From NCBI RefSeq assembly GCF_029813785.1, contig NZ_JARVKY010000023.1:87226-151225 (forward strand): a stretch of 64,000 nt of DNA, in the 5' to 3' direction. A program made the position numbers and the translations under genes. Below are positions 17,913 to 26,598 of the stretch, piece by piece; positions within the stretch are counted from its first letter, which is position 1; every line of letters starts with the position of its first letter. Origin of the DNA: Streptomyces sp. DH41 (GTDB lineage Bacteria; Actinomycetota; Actinomycetes; Streptomycetales; Streptomycetaceae). The notes beneath the pieces were generated by a model, which saw nothing but the letters and a program-made list of their open reading frames with translations, did not search any database and had not been told where the DNA came from.

Positions 17913-19436
17913 TTGCCATGCTCGCGACGAACGGTCCCGGAAGTTCCGGCCCGGCCGCACCACTCAGCGTCCCGAAAGGCGGTCCATGCCCCCGATCTCC
18001 CACCCGGTGCCCGGCGCCCCGCGTTTTCCCATGGAGGCCTGACCTGTGCGCGGACGACGACCCGACGACCGTTGCCCGCCGCCCGGACCCGTCCCCGGGC
18101 CCGCGACGTCGGAGGTCGCCAAGGACGGGCCGCCACGTCCCCGTGGGTCTCCGAGCCCCCGCCGAACCCGACCCGGCGCCGGCCCCGCCGGGCCCTCGTG
18201 CTCGCCGCCGTCACCGCGCTGCTCGCCGTCGGCATTCCCACGGGCATCAGCCTGAGCACGTCCTCCACGGACGGCGGCGACGGCCGGACCCGGGCACCGG
18301 CCACCGGAGAGACCTCCGCGGCCCCCGACTCGTACACACTCGGTGTCGCGTACGCGTGGGGGGACGACGAGGAAGGCCGGGTACCGCGGATACGGGCCCA
18401 GGTCGTCGAGGCCGCGCTGGAGGAGGCCGAGCGGCGGGCTCGGCGTGCGCTGCCCGTGAACGTCGTCCCGGTCCAGGACTACGGGCAGACGCCCGCGGTG
18501 AAGCTGATGGAGCAGCACCCGGACATGATCGCCCTCATCGGCGACGTCGACGCGGGCTTCGCGGGCGCCGAAGCCGACTGGTCGCAGGAGATGGCCGTGG
18601 TGAACACCTGCGATGCCGGCGGCGACCCCGGCTACGACTTCGCCCTCCCCGCGACCGAGTTCGAGGTGGGGCGCCAAGCGGGCCGGTACCTCGCGGGGGC
18701 GTACGACGTCGACGAGGTCGTCGACGCGTCGGAGTCCTACTGGGACACGGACACCGACGAGGACAGTTTCGGTCACGGCCTGCGCGCGGCCGGGCTCACC
18801 GCGCTGCCGCTGCCCGCGCAGAAGAGCACCGGCGACATGGGCAGCATCGGGATCGCGAGGGACCTGGACGCGGCCCGGCCGGACGCGGTGTCCGTGGCCG
18901 ATCTGCGCGCCGGAGGCGAGGAGGAGATCGTACCGGTCGTGCGGAAGCGCGGCACGCTGATCGCCGTCCACGCGAACTACGCGTCGGCCTGCGACGTCAC
19001 CGATCAACACAGGATGTTCGCCAGGCAGGAGAAGCAGCTGCCGGACGGCAGCCTCCGCTTCCGTGCCTTCCACGACGAGCGGCAGAAGCCCGACTGCGCG
19101 ACGTTCCCCCGGCTGTGCACCGTGTCGCCCCGCCTCGCGGGACTGCTGAAGTACCGGGGAACGGCCGAGCTGTACGACGCCACCCTGGCCGTCGCCGCAG
19201 GCATCGACCAGGTGCTCGGTGACGGCGGGCGGCCCTCCTCGGACACGGCGCGCGAGCGACTGCGAGCCACCCTCGAAACGGTCGAGAGCGACGGGCTCCT
19301 CGGGCACTACGCCTTCGAGAAGCACCAGGCGCAGGGCCGTCCCGTGTGGGTCGACCGGCTGGAGCATGGTGAGTGGCGGCAGCTGGGGACGGTAGGACGG
19401 ATCACGGGCGCGGAGCCGAAGTCCCCGCCCGCGTGA
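17913..19436 (+). CDS. periplasmic-binding-like protein (type I fold), start uncertain
   Basis: The conserved part from about 18150 encodes one membrane or signal segment (RRALVLAAVTALLAVG) followed by a type I periplasmic-binding-protein-like domain (YTLGVAYAWGDDEEG, MIALIGDVDAGFAGAE, TALYDATLAVAAGIDQ-like region), so an extracytoplasmic ligand-binding role is likely; no ABC transporter genes are adjacent. In frame, the only start is ATG 17913, which gives a long Arg/Pro-rich lead. A GTG at 18046 with GGAGG eight bases upstream is a far better start but is in a different frame, which suggests a frameshift in the N-terminal part. Confidence 0.55.
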   Translation: MPCSRRTVPEVPARPHHSASRKAVHAPDLPPGARRPAFSHGGLTCARTTTRRPLPAARTRPRARDVGGRQGRAATSPWVSEPPPNPTRRRPRRALVLAAVTALLAVGIPTGISLSTSSTDGGDGRTRAPATGETSAAPDSYTLGVAYAWGDDEEGRVPRIRAQVVEAALEEAERRARRALPVNVVPVQDYGQTPAVKLMEQHPDMIALIGDVDAGFAGAEADWSQEMAVVNTCDAGGDPGYDFALPATEFEVGRQAGRYLAGAYDVDEVVDASESYWDTDTDEDSFGHGLRAAGLTALPLPAQKSTGDMGSIGIARDLDAARPDAVSVADLRAGGEEEIVPVVRKRGTLIAVHANYASACDVTDQHRMFARQEKQLPDGSLRFRAFHDERQKPDCATFPRLCTVSPRLAGLLKYRGTAELYDATLAVAAGIDQVLGDGGRPSSDTARERLRATLETVESDGLLGHYAFEKHQAQGRPVWVDRLEHGEWRQLGTVGRITGAEPKSPPA

Positions 19437-19439
19437 CCT

Positions 19440-19782
19440 CGGAGAGGGGCCGGACGCCGGTCGGCGGACGCCGGTCGGCGGACGCCGGTCCGCCGGGCGC
19501 CCGGTCGGCGGACGCCGGTCGGCGGTCGCCCGGTCGGCGGACGCCCGGTCGGCGGACGCCGGTCCGCCGGGCGCCCGGTCGGCGGACGCCGGTCGGCGGT
19601 CGCCCGGTCGGCGGACGCCGGTCGGCGGTCGCCCGGTCGCCGGAAGCCCGGTCGGCGGACGCCGACCCGCCGGACGCCGGACGCCCGGTCGCCGGAAGCC
19701 CGGTCGGCGGACGCCGGCCCGCCGGACGCCCGGTCGGCGGACGCCGACCCGCCGGACGCCCGGTCGGCGGACGCCCCGCCGC
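19440..19782. repeat. 340-bp intergenic minisatellite (GGTCGGCGGACGCC-type units)
   Basis: The whole space between the binding protein and the histidine kinase gene is built from short degenerate GC-rich units, mostly variants of GGTCGGCGGACGCC interspersed with CCGGGCGCCC and GGTCGGCGGTCGCC, some in nested higher-order order. Forward and complementary copies (GGCGGAC / GTCCGCC) could fold into strong hairpins and may end transcription from both convergent genes. Confidence 0.9.
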
Positions 19783-21228
19783 TCAGTCCCCCGGTGCGTC
19801 GCCGAGCGGCTCGTCCTCCGCGGCCGCCCCCACCACCGTGAACCCGATCACCGACCCGCCCCCGTCCCGCCGGTACGCGAACGGCGCTCCCCCGTGTGCC
19901 AGCGCCACCTCGCGCACGATGGACAGGCCCAGGCCCGAGCCGGGCCGGGAACGGGCGTCGGCGGCGCGGTAGAAGCGGTCGAAGACACGGGCCAGGTCGG
20001 CGTCACGGATGCCGGGGCCCCGGTCGAGGACCTCGACGCGGACCGTCCCCGGCAGGGCGCGCCCGACGACGACGACCTCGATGGGACCGGTGCCGTCGGG
20101 GTCGAACTTCGCGGCGTTCTCGACCAGGTTGGAGATCGCGCGGGTCAGCATGGCGGGCCGGCCCTCCGCCGTCGTCGTCCCGCCGCCGGCGCGTACGTGG
20201 ATCTCCCGCCCGGTACGGCGCCGGGCCACGGCCGCCACGTCGTCCGCGATCCGCGCCACGTCGACCGGCTGCGGGGGCTCCCCGGCCCACTGGCCGGCCG
20301 CGAGCTCGACCAGTTCGTTGACCAGGTCGGTCAGCTCGCGGGCCTCCTGCCCGAGGTCCGCGACCAGTTCCTCGCGGGCGGCGGGCGGGAGTTCGTCGAT
20401 ACGGCGCAGCAGCGAGATGTTCGTCCGCAGCGAGGTGAGCGGCGTCCGCAGCTCGTGGCCCGCGTCCTGGACCAGGCGCCGCTGGTCCTCCTCCGACTGG
20501 GCGAGACGGCCCAGCATCAGGTCGAAGGCACGGCCGAGGCGGCCCACCTCGTCGGGGCCGGTGACCGGGACCTGGATGCCGAGCCGCCGGGTGCGGGCGA
20601 CGTTCTCGGCGGCGGAGGTGAGGACCACCAGGCGCCGGGTGATGCGCCGGGCCAGCCACCAGCCGAACAGCCCGGCGCCCGTCACCACCGCGCCCATCAG
20701 GACCAGCGTCCGCCGCTGCAGCGCCCGCAGCAGGTCCTCCGTGTCGCTGAACTCCTGCGCCACCTGCACCGCGCCCCGGCCGCCGCCGAGGGCGACGGTC
20801 GCGACCCGGAAGACGTCGTGGCCGACGTCGACGTCCTCGTGCTCGACCATCCGCCCGGCGGTGTCGGCACCCGCGGCCCGCCGGTCGGCGTCGGTGACCG
20901 GCAGCCGCGGACCGGCCGGGTCGAAGATCCCGCCGTCCGGGCCGAGGACCTGTACGTCGGTGCGGGCCGGGCGCACGATGTCGTGGCCGCGCGCGGACGA
21001 GGAGAAGTCGACCGGCGACAACCGCTGCAGCCGCACCTCGGCCCGCAGGTCCTGCACGACCTGGTCGAAGACGGACTCCTGGTCCACCCGGACCAGCCGG
21101 GCCGCGGCACTGTACGACAGCACCCCGACGACGAGCGTGACCGCGGCGGTGACCGTCGCGAACGACACCGCGAACGTCGTCCGCAGCGACAGCAGCCGGG
21201 GCCGGCGCCCGAGCGGGGAGGGGCCCAC
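19783..21228 (-). CDS. two-component sensor histidine kinase
   Basis: 481-residue membrane sensor kinase. Two transmembrane helices (about residues 17-38 and 173-195) bracket an extracytoplasmic sensor of about 130 residues; then HAMP, the H-box AGHELRTPLTSLRTN, and the ATP-binding N (ISNLVENAAKFDP), G1 (DRGPGIRD) and G2 (GSGLGLSIV) boxes. GTG 21228 directly abuts the response regulator stop (TGA then GTG), so the pair is translationally coupled. The stimulus is unknown; the sensor domain shows no recognised fold. The gene runs into the minisatellite. Confidence 0.93.
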   Translation of the reverse strand: MGPSPLGRRPRLLSLRTTFAVSFATVTAAVTLVVGVLSYSAAARLVRVDQESVFDQVVQDLRAEVRLQRLSPVDFSSSARGHDIVRPARTDVQVLGPDGGIFDPAGPRLPVTDADRRAAGADTAGRMVEHEDVDVGHDVFRVATVALGGGRGAVQVAQEFSDTEDLLRALQRRTLVLMGAVVTGAGLFGWWLARRITRRLVVLTSAAENVARTRRLGIQVPVTGPDEVGRLGRAFDLMLGRLAQSEEDQRRLVQDAGHELRTPLTSLRTNISLLRRIDELPPAAREELVADLGQEARELTDLVNELVELAAGQWAGEPPQPVDVARIADDVAAVARRRTGREIHVRAGGGTTTAEGRPAMLTRAISNLVENAAKFDPDGTGPIEVVVVGRALPGTVRVEVLDRGPGIRDADLARVFDRFYRAADARSRPGSGLGLSIVREVALAHGGAPFAYRRDGGGSVIGFTVVGAAAEDEPLGDAPGD

Positions 21229-22017
21229 TCAGTCCTCCCGCAGCACGTAACCCACCCCGCGCACGGTCTGGATCAGCTGCGGCGCCCCCGGCCGGTCGAG
21301 TTTGCGGCGCAGGTAGCCGACGTAGACGGCGAGGTTCTTGGAGCCGGGTCCGAAGTCGTAGCCCCAGATGCGGTCGTAGATGGTGGAGTGGTCGAGCACG
21401 ATGCCCGCGTTGCGGACCAGCAGCTCCAGCAGTCCGAACTCGGTGCGGGTCAGCTCCAGCTCATGCCCGTCCCGCCAGGCGCGGCGGGCCCGGGGGTCCA
21501 TGCGCAGCCCGGCCGCCACCAGGTACCGGCCGTCCTGCGGCTCCCCCGGCTTTCCCGGCTTCCCCGGCTCTTCCGGCTCGGGGGCGGGCGGCACGTCCGC
21601 CGACGGGGAGGCGGTGTCCGGAGCCGCCTCCGCACTGCCGCTCGCATGGCCACCCGTACGACGCAGCAGGGCGCGCAGCCGGGCGAAGACCTCCTCGACG
21701 TCGAAGGGCTTCACCACGTAGTCGTCGGCGCCCGCGTCCAGGCCCGCGATGCGCTCGGCGGTCTCCACCAGCGCCGTCAGTATCAGGATCGGCGTGGAAT
21801 CGCCCTCCGCGCGCAGCGCCCGGCAGACCTGGAGACCGTCCATGCCCGGCATCATCACGTCCAGCACGAGGACGTCCGGCCGGCCGCGGTGGGCCTCGGC
21901 CAGCGCATCGACGCCGTCCGCGACCGCGGTGACCCGGTACCCCTCCAGGGTGAGGGCGCGCTCCAGGGCGTGCCGGATGGCGCGGTCGTCTTCGGCGAGC
22001 AGAACAGTCCGGGGCAC
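21229..22017 (-). CDS. OmpR/PhoB-family response regulator
   Basis: 262 residues: receiver domain (acidic pocket AEDDRA, phosphoacceptor Asp in VLVLDVMMPG near residue 52, Lys in YVVKPF) and a C-terminal winged helix (LTRTEFGLLELLVRN, YVGYLRRKLD, TVRGVGYVLRED). An unusual linker of about 40 residues rich in Pro, Glu, Gly and Lys (EPEEPGKPGKPGEP) separates them. GTG 22017 gives the standard VPRTVLLAEDD start. It is the first gene of the kinase operon and phosphorylated by that kinase. Targets are unknown. Confidence 0.93.
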   Translation of the reverse strand: MPRTVLLAEDDRAIRHALERALTLEGYRVTAVADGVDALAEAHRGRPDVLVLDVMMPGMDGLQVCRALRAEGDSTPILILTALVETAERIAGLDAGADDYVVKPFDVEEVFARLRALLRRTGGHASGSAEAAPDTASPSADVPPAPEPEEPGKPGKPGEPQDGRYLVAAGLRMDPRARRAWRDGHELELTRTEFGLLELLVRNAGIVLDHSTIYDRIWGYDFGPGSKNLAVYVGYLRRKLDRPGAPQLIQTVRGVGYVLRED

Positions 22018-22078
22018 GCGTCCAGTCTGCCAAGGCCAGGGGCCCCGCGACCGGACGACCGGGCTTCTTACCGAACTC

Positions 22079-22729
22079 TCACCCGGCGGGCCGCAGCGCG
22101 GCGAGCCGCTCCTCGAACGGCACGATCTCGTCGGCGTCCGCGCCCGGCCTGCCGCCCCGCTCCACGCCGGGCTTCCCACCCCGCTCCACGCCCGGCTCGG
22201 CGGCCGTCGACAGCCTGGCCGTCAGCGCCGCCAGCTCCCCGGCCGCCCGCTCGATCCGTCCGTCCAGTCCCCCGGCGCCCCAGTCCTCCGAGGCGGCGTA
22301 GACGCCGGTCGGTACGACGACGGCCTTCAGGTACGCGAAGAGCGGACGCATGGCGTGCTCCAGGACGAGCGAGTGCCGGGCCGTACCGCCGGTCGCGCCC
22401 ATCAGCACCGGCTTTCCGGCGAGGGCGTCCGCGTCGGTCACGCTCAGCGCGTCGAAGAACGACTTGAACAGCCCGCTGTACGACGCCGAGAAGACGGGCG
22501 TGACGACGATCAGGCCGTCGGCCGCCGCCACCGACTCGAAGGCGGCGGACAGGTTCCGCCCCGGGAAGCCGTTGGTGAAGGTGTGCGCGATCTCCACGGC
22601 GAGGTCGCGTACCTCGACCACCTGGACCTCGGCCGGGGTCCGCTCGGCGGTGGCGGCGGCCAGGCGGTCGGCGAGCAGCCGGGTGGAGGACGGGACGCCC
22701 AGTCCCGCCGAGACGACGACGAGCTTCAT
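22079..22729 (-). CDS. NADPH-dependent FMN reductase (flavodoxin-like, partner of LLM enzyme)
   Basis: 216-residue flavin reductase of the NADPH-dependent FMN reductase family, the subgroup usually encoded with LLM monooxygenases (CE1759-like). The flavodoxin fold opens with VVVSAGLGVPSSTRLLA; the FMN-binding loop TPVFSASYSGLFKSFFD is in the middle. It overlaps the upstream LLM gene by 4 nt (ATGA), so it should supply FMNH2 to that enzyme. The C-terminal tail contains a short duplicated stretch (GVERGGKPGVERGGRPG). Confidence 0.9.
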   Translation of the reverse strand: MKLVVVSAGLGVPSSTRLLADRLAAATAERTPAEVQVVEVRDLAVEIAHTFTNGFPGRNLSAAFESVAAADGLIVVTPVFSASYSGLFKSFFDALSVTDADALAGKPVLMGATGGTARHSLVLEHAMRPLFAYLKAVVVPTGVYAASEDWGAGGLDGRIERAAGELAALTARLSTAAEPGVERGGKPGVERGGRPGADADEIVPFEERLAALRPAG

Positions 22730-23826
22730 ACCCGTACTCCTTCCTCGGCCGCGTCCCCACGGGTGGCCAGCAGGGACGCGTGGGTCGGCGCGTCCGGCAC
22801 GCTCGCCGGACGGTTCTTGGCGAACTCCTCGCGCAGCACCGGCACGACCTCCTCGCCGAGCAGGTCGAGCTGCTCCAGCACGGTCTTCAGGGGCAGCCCG
22901 GCGTGGTCCATCAGGAACAGCTGGCGCTGGTAGTCACCGGCGTACTCGCGGAAGGCCAGCGTCTTCTCGATCACCTGCTGCGGCGAGCCGACCGTCAGCG
23001 GCGTCTGCTCGGTGAAGTCCTCCAGCGACGGCCCGTGCCCGTAGACCGGGGCGACGTCGAAGTACGGGCGGAACTCGCGCACCGCGTCCTGCGAGTTCCT
23101 CCGCATGAACACCTGGCCGCCGAGACCGACGATCGCCTGCTCGGGGGTGCCGTGGCCGTAGTGGGCGTAGCGGGCCCGGTAGAGCTCGACCATGCGCTTG
23201 GTGTGGTCGGCGGGCCAGAAGATGTTGTTGTGGAAGAAGCCGTCGCCGTAGTACGCGGCCTGCTCGGCGATCTCCGGCGAGCGGATCGACCCGTGCCAGA
23301 CGAACGGCGCGACGCCGTCCAGCGGCCGGGGCGTGGACGTGAAGCCCTGGAGCGGCGTACGGAACCGGCCCTCCCAGTTCACGACGTCCTCGCGCCACAG
23401 GCGGTGCAGCAGGGCGTAGTTCTCGACGGCGAGGTTGATGCCCTCGCGGATGTCCTTGCCGAACCACGGGTAGACCGGCCCGGTGTTGCCGCGCCCCATC
23501 ATCAGGTCCATCCGGCCGTCGGCCAGGTGCTGGAGCATCGCGAAGTCCTCCGCGATCTTCACCGGGTCGTTGGTGGTGATGAGGGTGGTGGAGGTGGAGA
23601 GGATCAGCCGCTCGGTGCGCGCCGCGATGTAGCCGAGCATCGTGGTCGGCGAGGACGGCACGAAGGGCGGGTTGTGGTGCTCGCCGGTGGCGAAGACGTC
23701 GAGCCCGACCTCCTCGGCCTTCAGCGCGATGGCGACCATGGCCTTGATGCGCTCACGCTCGGTCGGCGTACGCCCCGTGGTCGGGTCCGGCGTGACGTCG
23801 CCGACGGTGAAGATGCCGAACTGCAT
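22726..23826 (-). CDS. LLM-class flavin-dependent oxidoreductase
   Basis: 366-residue TIM-barrel oxidoreductase of the luciferase-like monooxygenase family (CE1758-like), using FMNH2 or F420 to oxidise an unknown substrate. It begins MQFGIFTVGDVT and contains ATGEHHNPPFVPSSP and the FMN-site segment LMMGRGNTGPVYPW. CCTCC on the plus strand at 23837-23841 is its GGAGG ribosome site. It is the first gene of a two-gene operon with the flavin reductase, and its promoter carries an inverted repeat. Confidence 0.92.
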   Translation of the reverse strand: MQFGIFTVGDVTPDPTTGRTPTERERIKAMVAIALKAEEVGLDVFATGEHHNPPFVPSSPTTMLGYIAARTERLILSTSTTLITTNDPVKIAEDFAMLQHLADGRMDLMMGRGNTGPVYPWFGKDIREGINLAVENYALLHRLWREDVVNWEGRFRTPLQGFTSTPRPLDGVAPFVWHGSIRSPEIAEQAAYYGDGFFHNNIFWPADHTKRMVELYRARYAHYGHGTPEQAIVGLGGQVFMRRNSQDAVREFRPYFDVAPVYGHGPSLEDFTEQTPLTVGSPQQVIEKTLAFREYAGDYQRQLFLMDHAGLPLKTVLEQLDLLGEEVVPVLREEFAKNRPASVPDAPTHASLLATRGDAAEEGVRV

Positions 23827-23846
23827 GGTCGCTCAACCTCCGATTT

Positions 23847-23860
23847 GTTGACGGTTCAAC
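23847..23860. promoter_or_regulatory. candidate MarR-type operator before the LLM operon
   Basis: Inverted repeat GTTGA-CGGT-TCAAC, followed by a TATA-like stretch, about 20 bases before the LLM start. The half-sites resemble those of MarR-family repressors. No intact regulator gene is adjacent. Confidence 0.5.
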
Positions 23861-24007
23861 TATACCCGCCAACGGCTGACCCCCGGAGGTTATTCCGGCC
23901 ACGCCTTCGGCCCCCGCGCCCCGCTCCGGCGCCCGCGTTCCGCCCGCCCCCACGACCCGCCCCGGCCCCCGCGTTCCGCCCCTCCCCCGCCGTGCGAGGC
24001 TGCCCGC

Positions 24008-24346
24008 ATGCTCGTACTCCGCTCCGCCGCCCTCTTCGTCGTCGCCGCCCTCTTCGAGATCGGCGGGGCCTGGCTGGTCTGGCAGGGCGTACGCGAACAA
24101 CGCGGCTGGCTGTGGGCCACCGGCGGCGTCCTCGCCCTCGGCGCCTACGGCTTCGTCGCCACCTTCCAGCCCGACGCCCACTTCGGCCGGATCCTCGCCG
24201 CGTACGGCGGGATCTTCGTGGCCGGCTCGATCCTGTGGGGCATGGTCGCCGACGGCTACCGCCCGGACCGCTGGGACATCACCGGGGCACTGGTCTGCCT
24301 CGCCGGGATGGCCGTGATCATGTGGGCACCCCGCAACGGCGGCTGA
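24008..24346 (+). CDS. YnfA/UPF0060 small membrane protein
   Basis: 112 residues with four predicted membrane helices, the UPF0060 (YnfA) family, related in topology to small multidrug resistance transporters; the physiological role is not settled. Motifs typical of the family include AALFEIGGAWLVWQGVREQRGW at the start and GFVATFQPDAHFGRILAAYGG in the middle. Start ATG 24008 has a weak ribosome site. The 181 bases before it are mostly cytosine-rich low complexity. Confidence 0.9.
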   Translation: MLVLRSAALFVVAALFEIGGAWLVWQGVREQRGWLWATGGVLALGAYGFVATFQPDAHFGRILAAYGGIFVAGSILWGMVADGYRPDRWDITGALVCLAGMAVIMWAPRNGG

Positions 24347-24398
24347 CTACCCTGGGCGGCGACCGTTCGAAACCGTCCCTGACGCCCAGGAGCAGCCC

Positions 24399-25178
24399 AT
24401 GGCCACCGCAGCCGCCCCGTCCGCCGCCTCCCGCATCGCCGTCGTCACCGGTGCGAGCAGCGGCATCGGCGCCGCCACGGCCCGGCAGCTCGCCGCGGCC
24501 GGCTACCGCGTCGTCCTCACCGCCCGCCGCAAGGACCGCATCGAGGCGCTCGCGGAGGAGATCCAGGCGGCCGGCCACAAGGCGACGGCGTACCCCCTGG
24601 ACGTCACCGACCGCGCGGCGGTCGACGAGTTCGCGACCGCCTTCAAGACCATCGGCGTCCTCGTCAACAACGCGGGCGGCGCACTCGGCGCCGACCCCGT
24701 GGCCACCGGCGACCCGGACGACTGGCGCCGCATGTACGAGACGAACGTCATCGGCACCCTCAACCTCACCCAGGCGCTCCTCCCCAGGCTGGAGGCGAGC
24801 GGCGACGGCACGATCGTCGTCGTCTCCTCGACCGCCGGCCTCTCCACCTACGAGGGCGGCGCGGGCTACGTCGCCGCCAAGCACGGCGAACACGTCCTCG
24901 CCGAGACGCTCCGCCTGGAGATCGTCGGCCGCCCGGTCCGCGTCGTCGAGATCGCGCCCGGCATGGTGAAGACCGACGAATTCGCCCTGACCCGCTTCGG
25001 CGGCGACCAGGACAGGGCGGCCAAGGTCTACCAGGGCGTGACCGACCCCCTGACCGCCGACGACGTCGCCGACACCATCACCTGGGCGGTCACCCGCCCC
25101 GCCCACGTCAACATCGACCTCCTGGTCGTCCGCCCCCGCGCCCAGGCGTCGAACACGAAGGTCCACCGGGAGGGCTGA
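24399..25178 (+). CDS. SDR family NAD(P)-dependent oxidoreductase
   Basis: 259-residue classical short-chain dehydrogenase: dinucleotide motif TGASSGIGAA near residue 18, NNAGG near 89, catalytic Ser in VVVSSTAG and Y-x3-K in YVAAKHGEH. Arg residues after strand 2 (LTARRKDR) favour NADP(H). It resembles YdfG-like 3-hydroxy acid dehydrogenases, but the substrate is unknown. AGGAG lies nine bases before ATG 24399. It could be co-transcribed with ynfA (52-base gap). Confidence 0.9.
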   Translation: MATAAAPSAASRIAVVTGASSGIGAATARQLAAAGYRVVLTARRKDRIEALAEEIQAAGHKATAYPLDVTDRAAVDEFATAFKTIGVLVNNAGGALGADPVATGDPDDWRRMYETNVIGTLNLTQALLPRLEASGDGTIVVVSSTAGLSTYEGGAGYVAAKHGEHVLAETLRLEIVGRPVRVVEIAPGMVKTDEFALTRFGGDQDRAAKVYQGVTDPLTADDVADTITWAVTRPAHVNIDLLVVRPRAQASNTKVHREG

Positions 25179-25206
25179 CGCCGGACGGCGCCCCGGGCGT
25201 CAGCCC
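25172..25206. terminator. bidirectional hairpin over two stop codons
   Basis: Perfect 11-bp inverted repeat GGGCTGACGCC / GGCGTCAGCCC; each arm contains the stop codon of one of the converging SDR and rtcB genes. Confidence 0.65.
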
Positions 25207-26393
25207 TTCACGCAGACGACCTGCTTCAGCTTCGCCACGACCTCCACCAGATCCCGCTGCTGGTCGATGACCTGCTCGATCGGCTTGTAGGCGCCCGGGA
25301 TCTCGTCCACGACGCCCGAGTCCTTGCGGCACTCCACGCCACGCGTCTGCTCCTCCAGGTCCTTGGTGGAGAAGCGGCGCTTGGCGGCGTTGCGGCTCAT
25401 GCGCCGGCCGGCGCCGTGGGAGGCGGAGTTGAAGGACTTGTCGTTGCCGAGGCCCTTGACGATGTACGAACCCGTGCCCATGGAACCGGGGATGATCCCG
25501 TAGTCCCCGGAACCCGCACGGATGGCGCCCTTCCGGGTCACCAGCAGGTCCATGCCCTCGTACCGCTCCTCCGCCACGTAGTTGTGGTGGCAGGAGATCT
25601 CCTGCTCGAAGACGGGCTTGGCCTTCTTGAACTCCTTGCGGACCACGTCCTTCAGGAGCGCCATCATGATCGTGCGGTTGTACTTCGCGTACTCCTGCGC
25701 CCAGAACAGGTCGTTGCGGTACGCCGCCATCTGCGGGGCGTCCGCGACGAACACGGCGAGGTCGCGGTCGATCAGCCCCTGGTTGTGCGGGAGCTTCTGG
25801 GCGACGCCGATGTGGTGCTCGGCCAGTTCCTTGCCGATGTTGCGGGAACCGGAGTGAAGCATCAACCACACAGAACCGGGCGTATCTGTGCACACTTCGA
25901 CAAAATGATTTCCGGATCCAAGCGTTCCCATCTGCTTTTCGGCCCGCTCGTGACGGAACTTGACCGCTTCGGCCACTCCGTCGAACCGCCCCCAGAAGTC
26001 GTCCCACCCGGCCGTCGCCAGCCCGTGGAAGCGCCCCGGCTCCACGGGACTGTCGTGCATCCCGCGCCCCACCGGGATCGCCTCCTCGACCTTCGAGCGC
26101 AGCCGCGACAGGTCGCCCGGCAGGTCGTTCGCCGTCAGGGACGTCTTCACCGCCGACATCCCGCAGCCGATGTCCACGCCCACCGCCGCGGGGCACACGG
26201 CGCCTTGCATCGCGATGACCGACCCGACCGTCGCCCCCTTGCCGTAGTGCACGTCCGGCATGACCGCCAGGCCCTTGATCCACGGCAGGGTCGCGACGTT
26301 GCGCAGCTGCTGGAGCGCCACGTCCTCGACCGTCGCCGGGTCGGTCCACATCCGGATCGGCACCTTCGCGCCCGGTATCTCCACGTACGGCAT
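25200..26393 (-). CDS. rtcB: RtcB family RNA ligase
   Basis: 397-residue RtcB, which joins RNA 2',3'-cyclic phosphate or 3'-phosphate ends to 5'-OH ends using GTP and Mn2+. The metal-binding core GVDIGCGM, HSGSRN, SCHHNY and the guanylated histidine in the HGAGRRMSR motif are all present. The length suits the shorter bacterial branch. It could serve in tRNA or rRNA repair after ribonuclease damage; no archease or Rtc regulator is adjacent. Start ATG 26393 begins MPYVEIPGAKVPI. Confidence 0.92.
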   Translation of the reverse strand: MPYVEIPGAKVPIRMWTDPATVEDVALQQLRNVATLPWIKGLAVMPDVHYGKGATVGSVIAMQGAVCPAAVGVDIGCGMSAVKTSLTANDLPGDLSRLRSKVEEAIPVGRGMHDSPVEPGRFHGLATAGWDDFWGRFDGVAEAVKFRHERAEKQMGTLGSGNHFVEVCTDTPGSVWLMLHSGSRNIGKELAEHHIGVAQKLPHNQGLIDRDLAVFVADAPQMAAYRNDLFWAQEYAKYNRTIMMALLKDVVRKEFKKAKPVFEQEISCHHNYVAEERYEGMDLLVTRKGAIRAGSGDYGIIPGSMGTGSYIVKGLGNDKSFNSASHGAGRRMSRNAAKRRFSTKDLEEQTRGVECRKDSGVVDEIPGAYKPIEQVIDQQRDLVEVVAKLKQVVCVKG

Positions 26394-26598
26394 ATCGCCC
26401 TCATTCCCCCGGAAAACACACAGAAGTCTCGAAGCGCAAAACCGGCGCCAAGGTCAGCCAAAGGGACAACGGACCGGCGTTCACGGCAGCGCGTGCGATA
26501 CACATTGTCTCCAGGGAGCGCCCCCGTACGGCAAGCGAATAACCAGCGGGGACACTGGAGTACCGACCACACGCCACACCGGCGAGAGGAGCCGCACC

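Noticed and set aside
19440..19782. CRISPR array
   Set aside because: Units are 10-15 bp, contiguous and degenerate, without unique spacers or cas genes.
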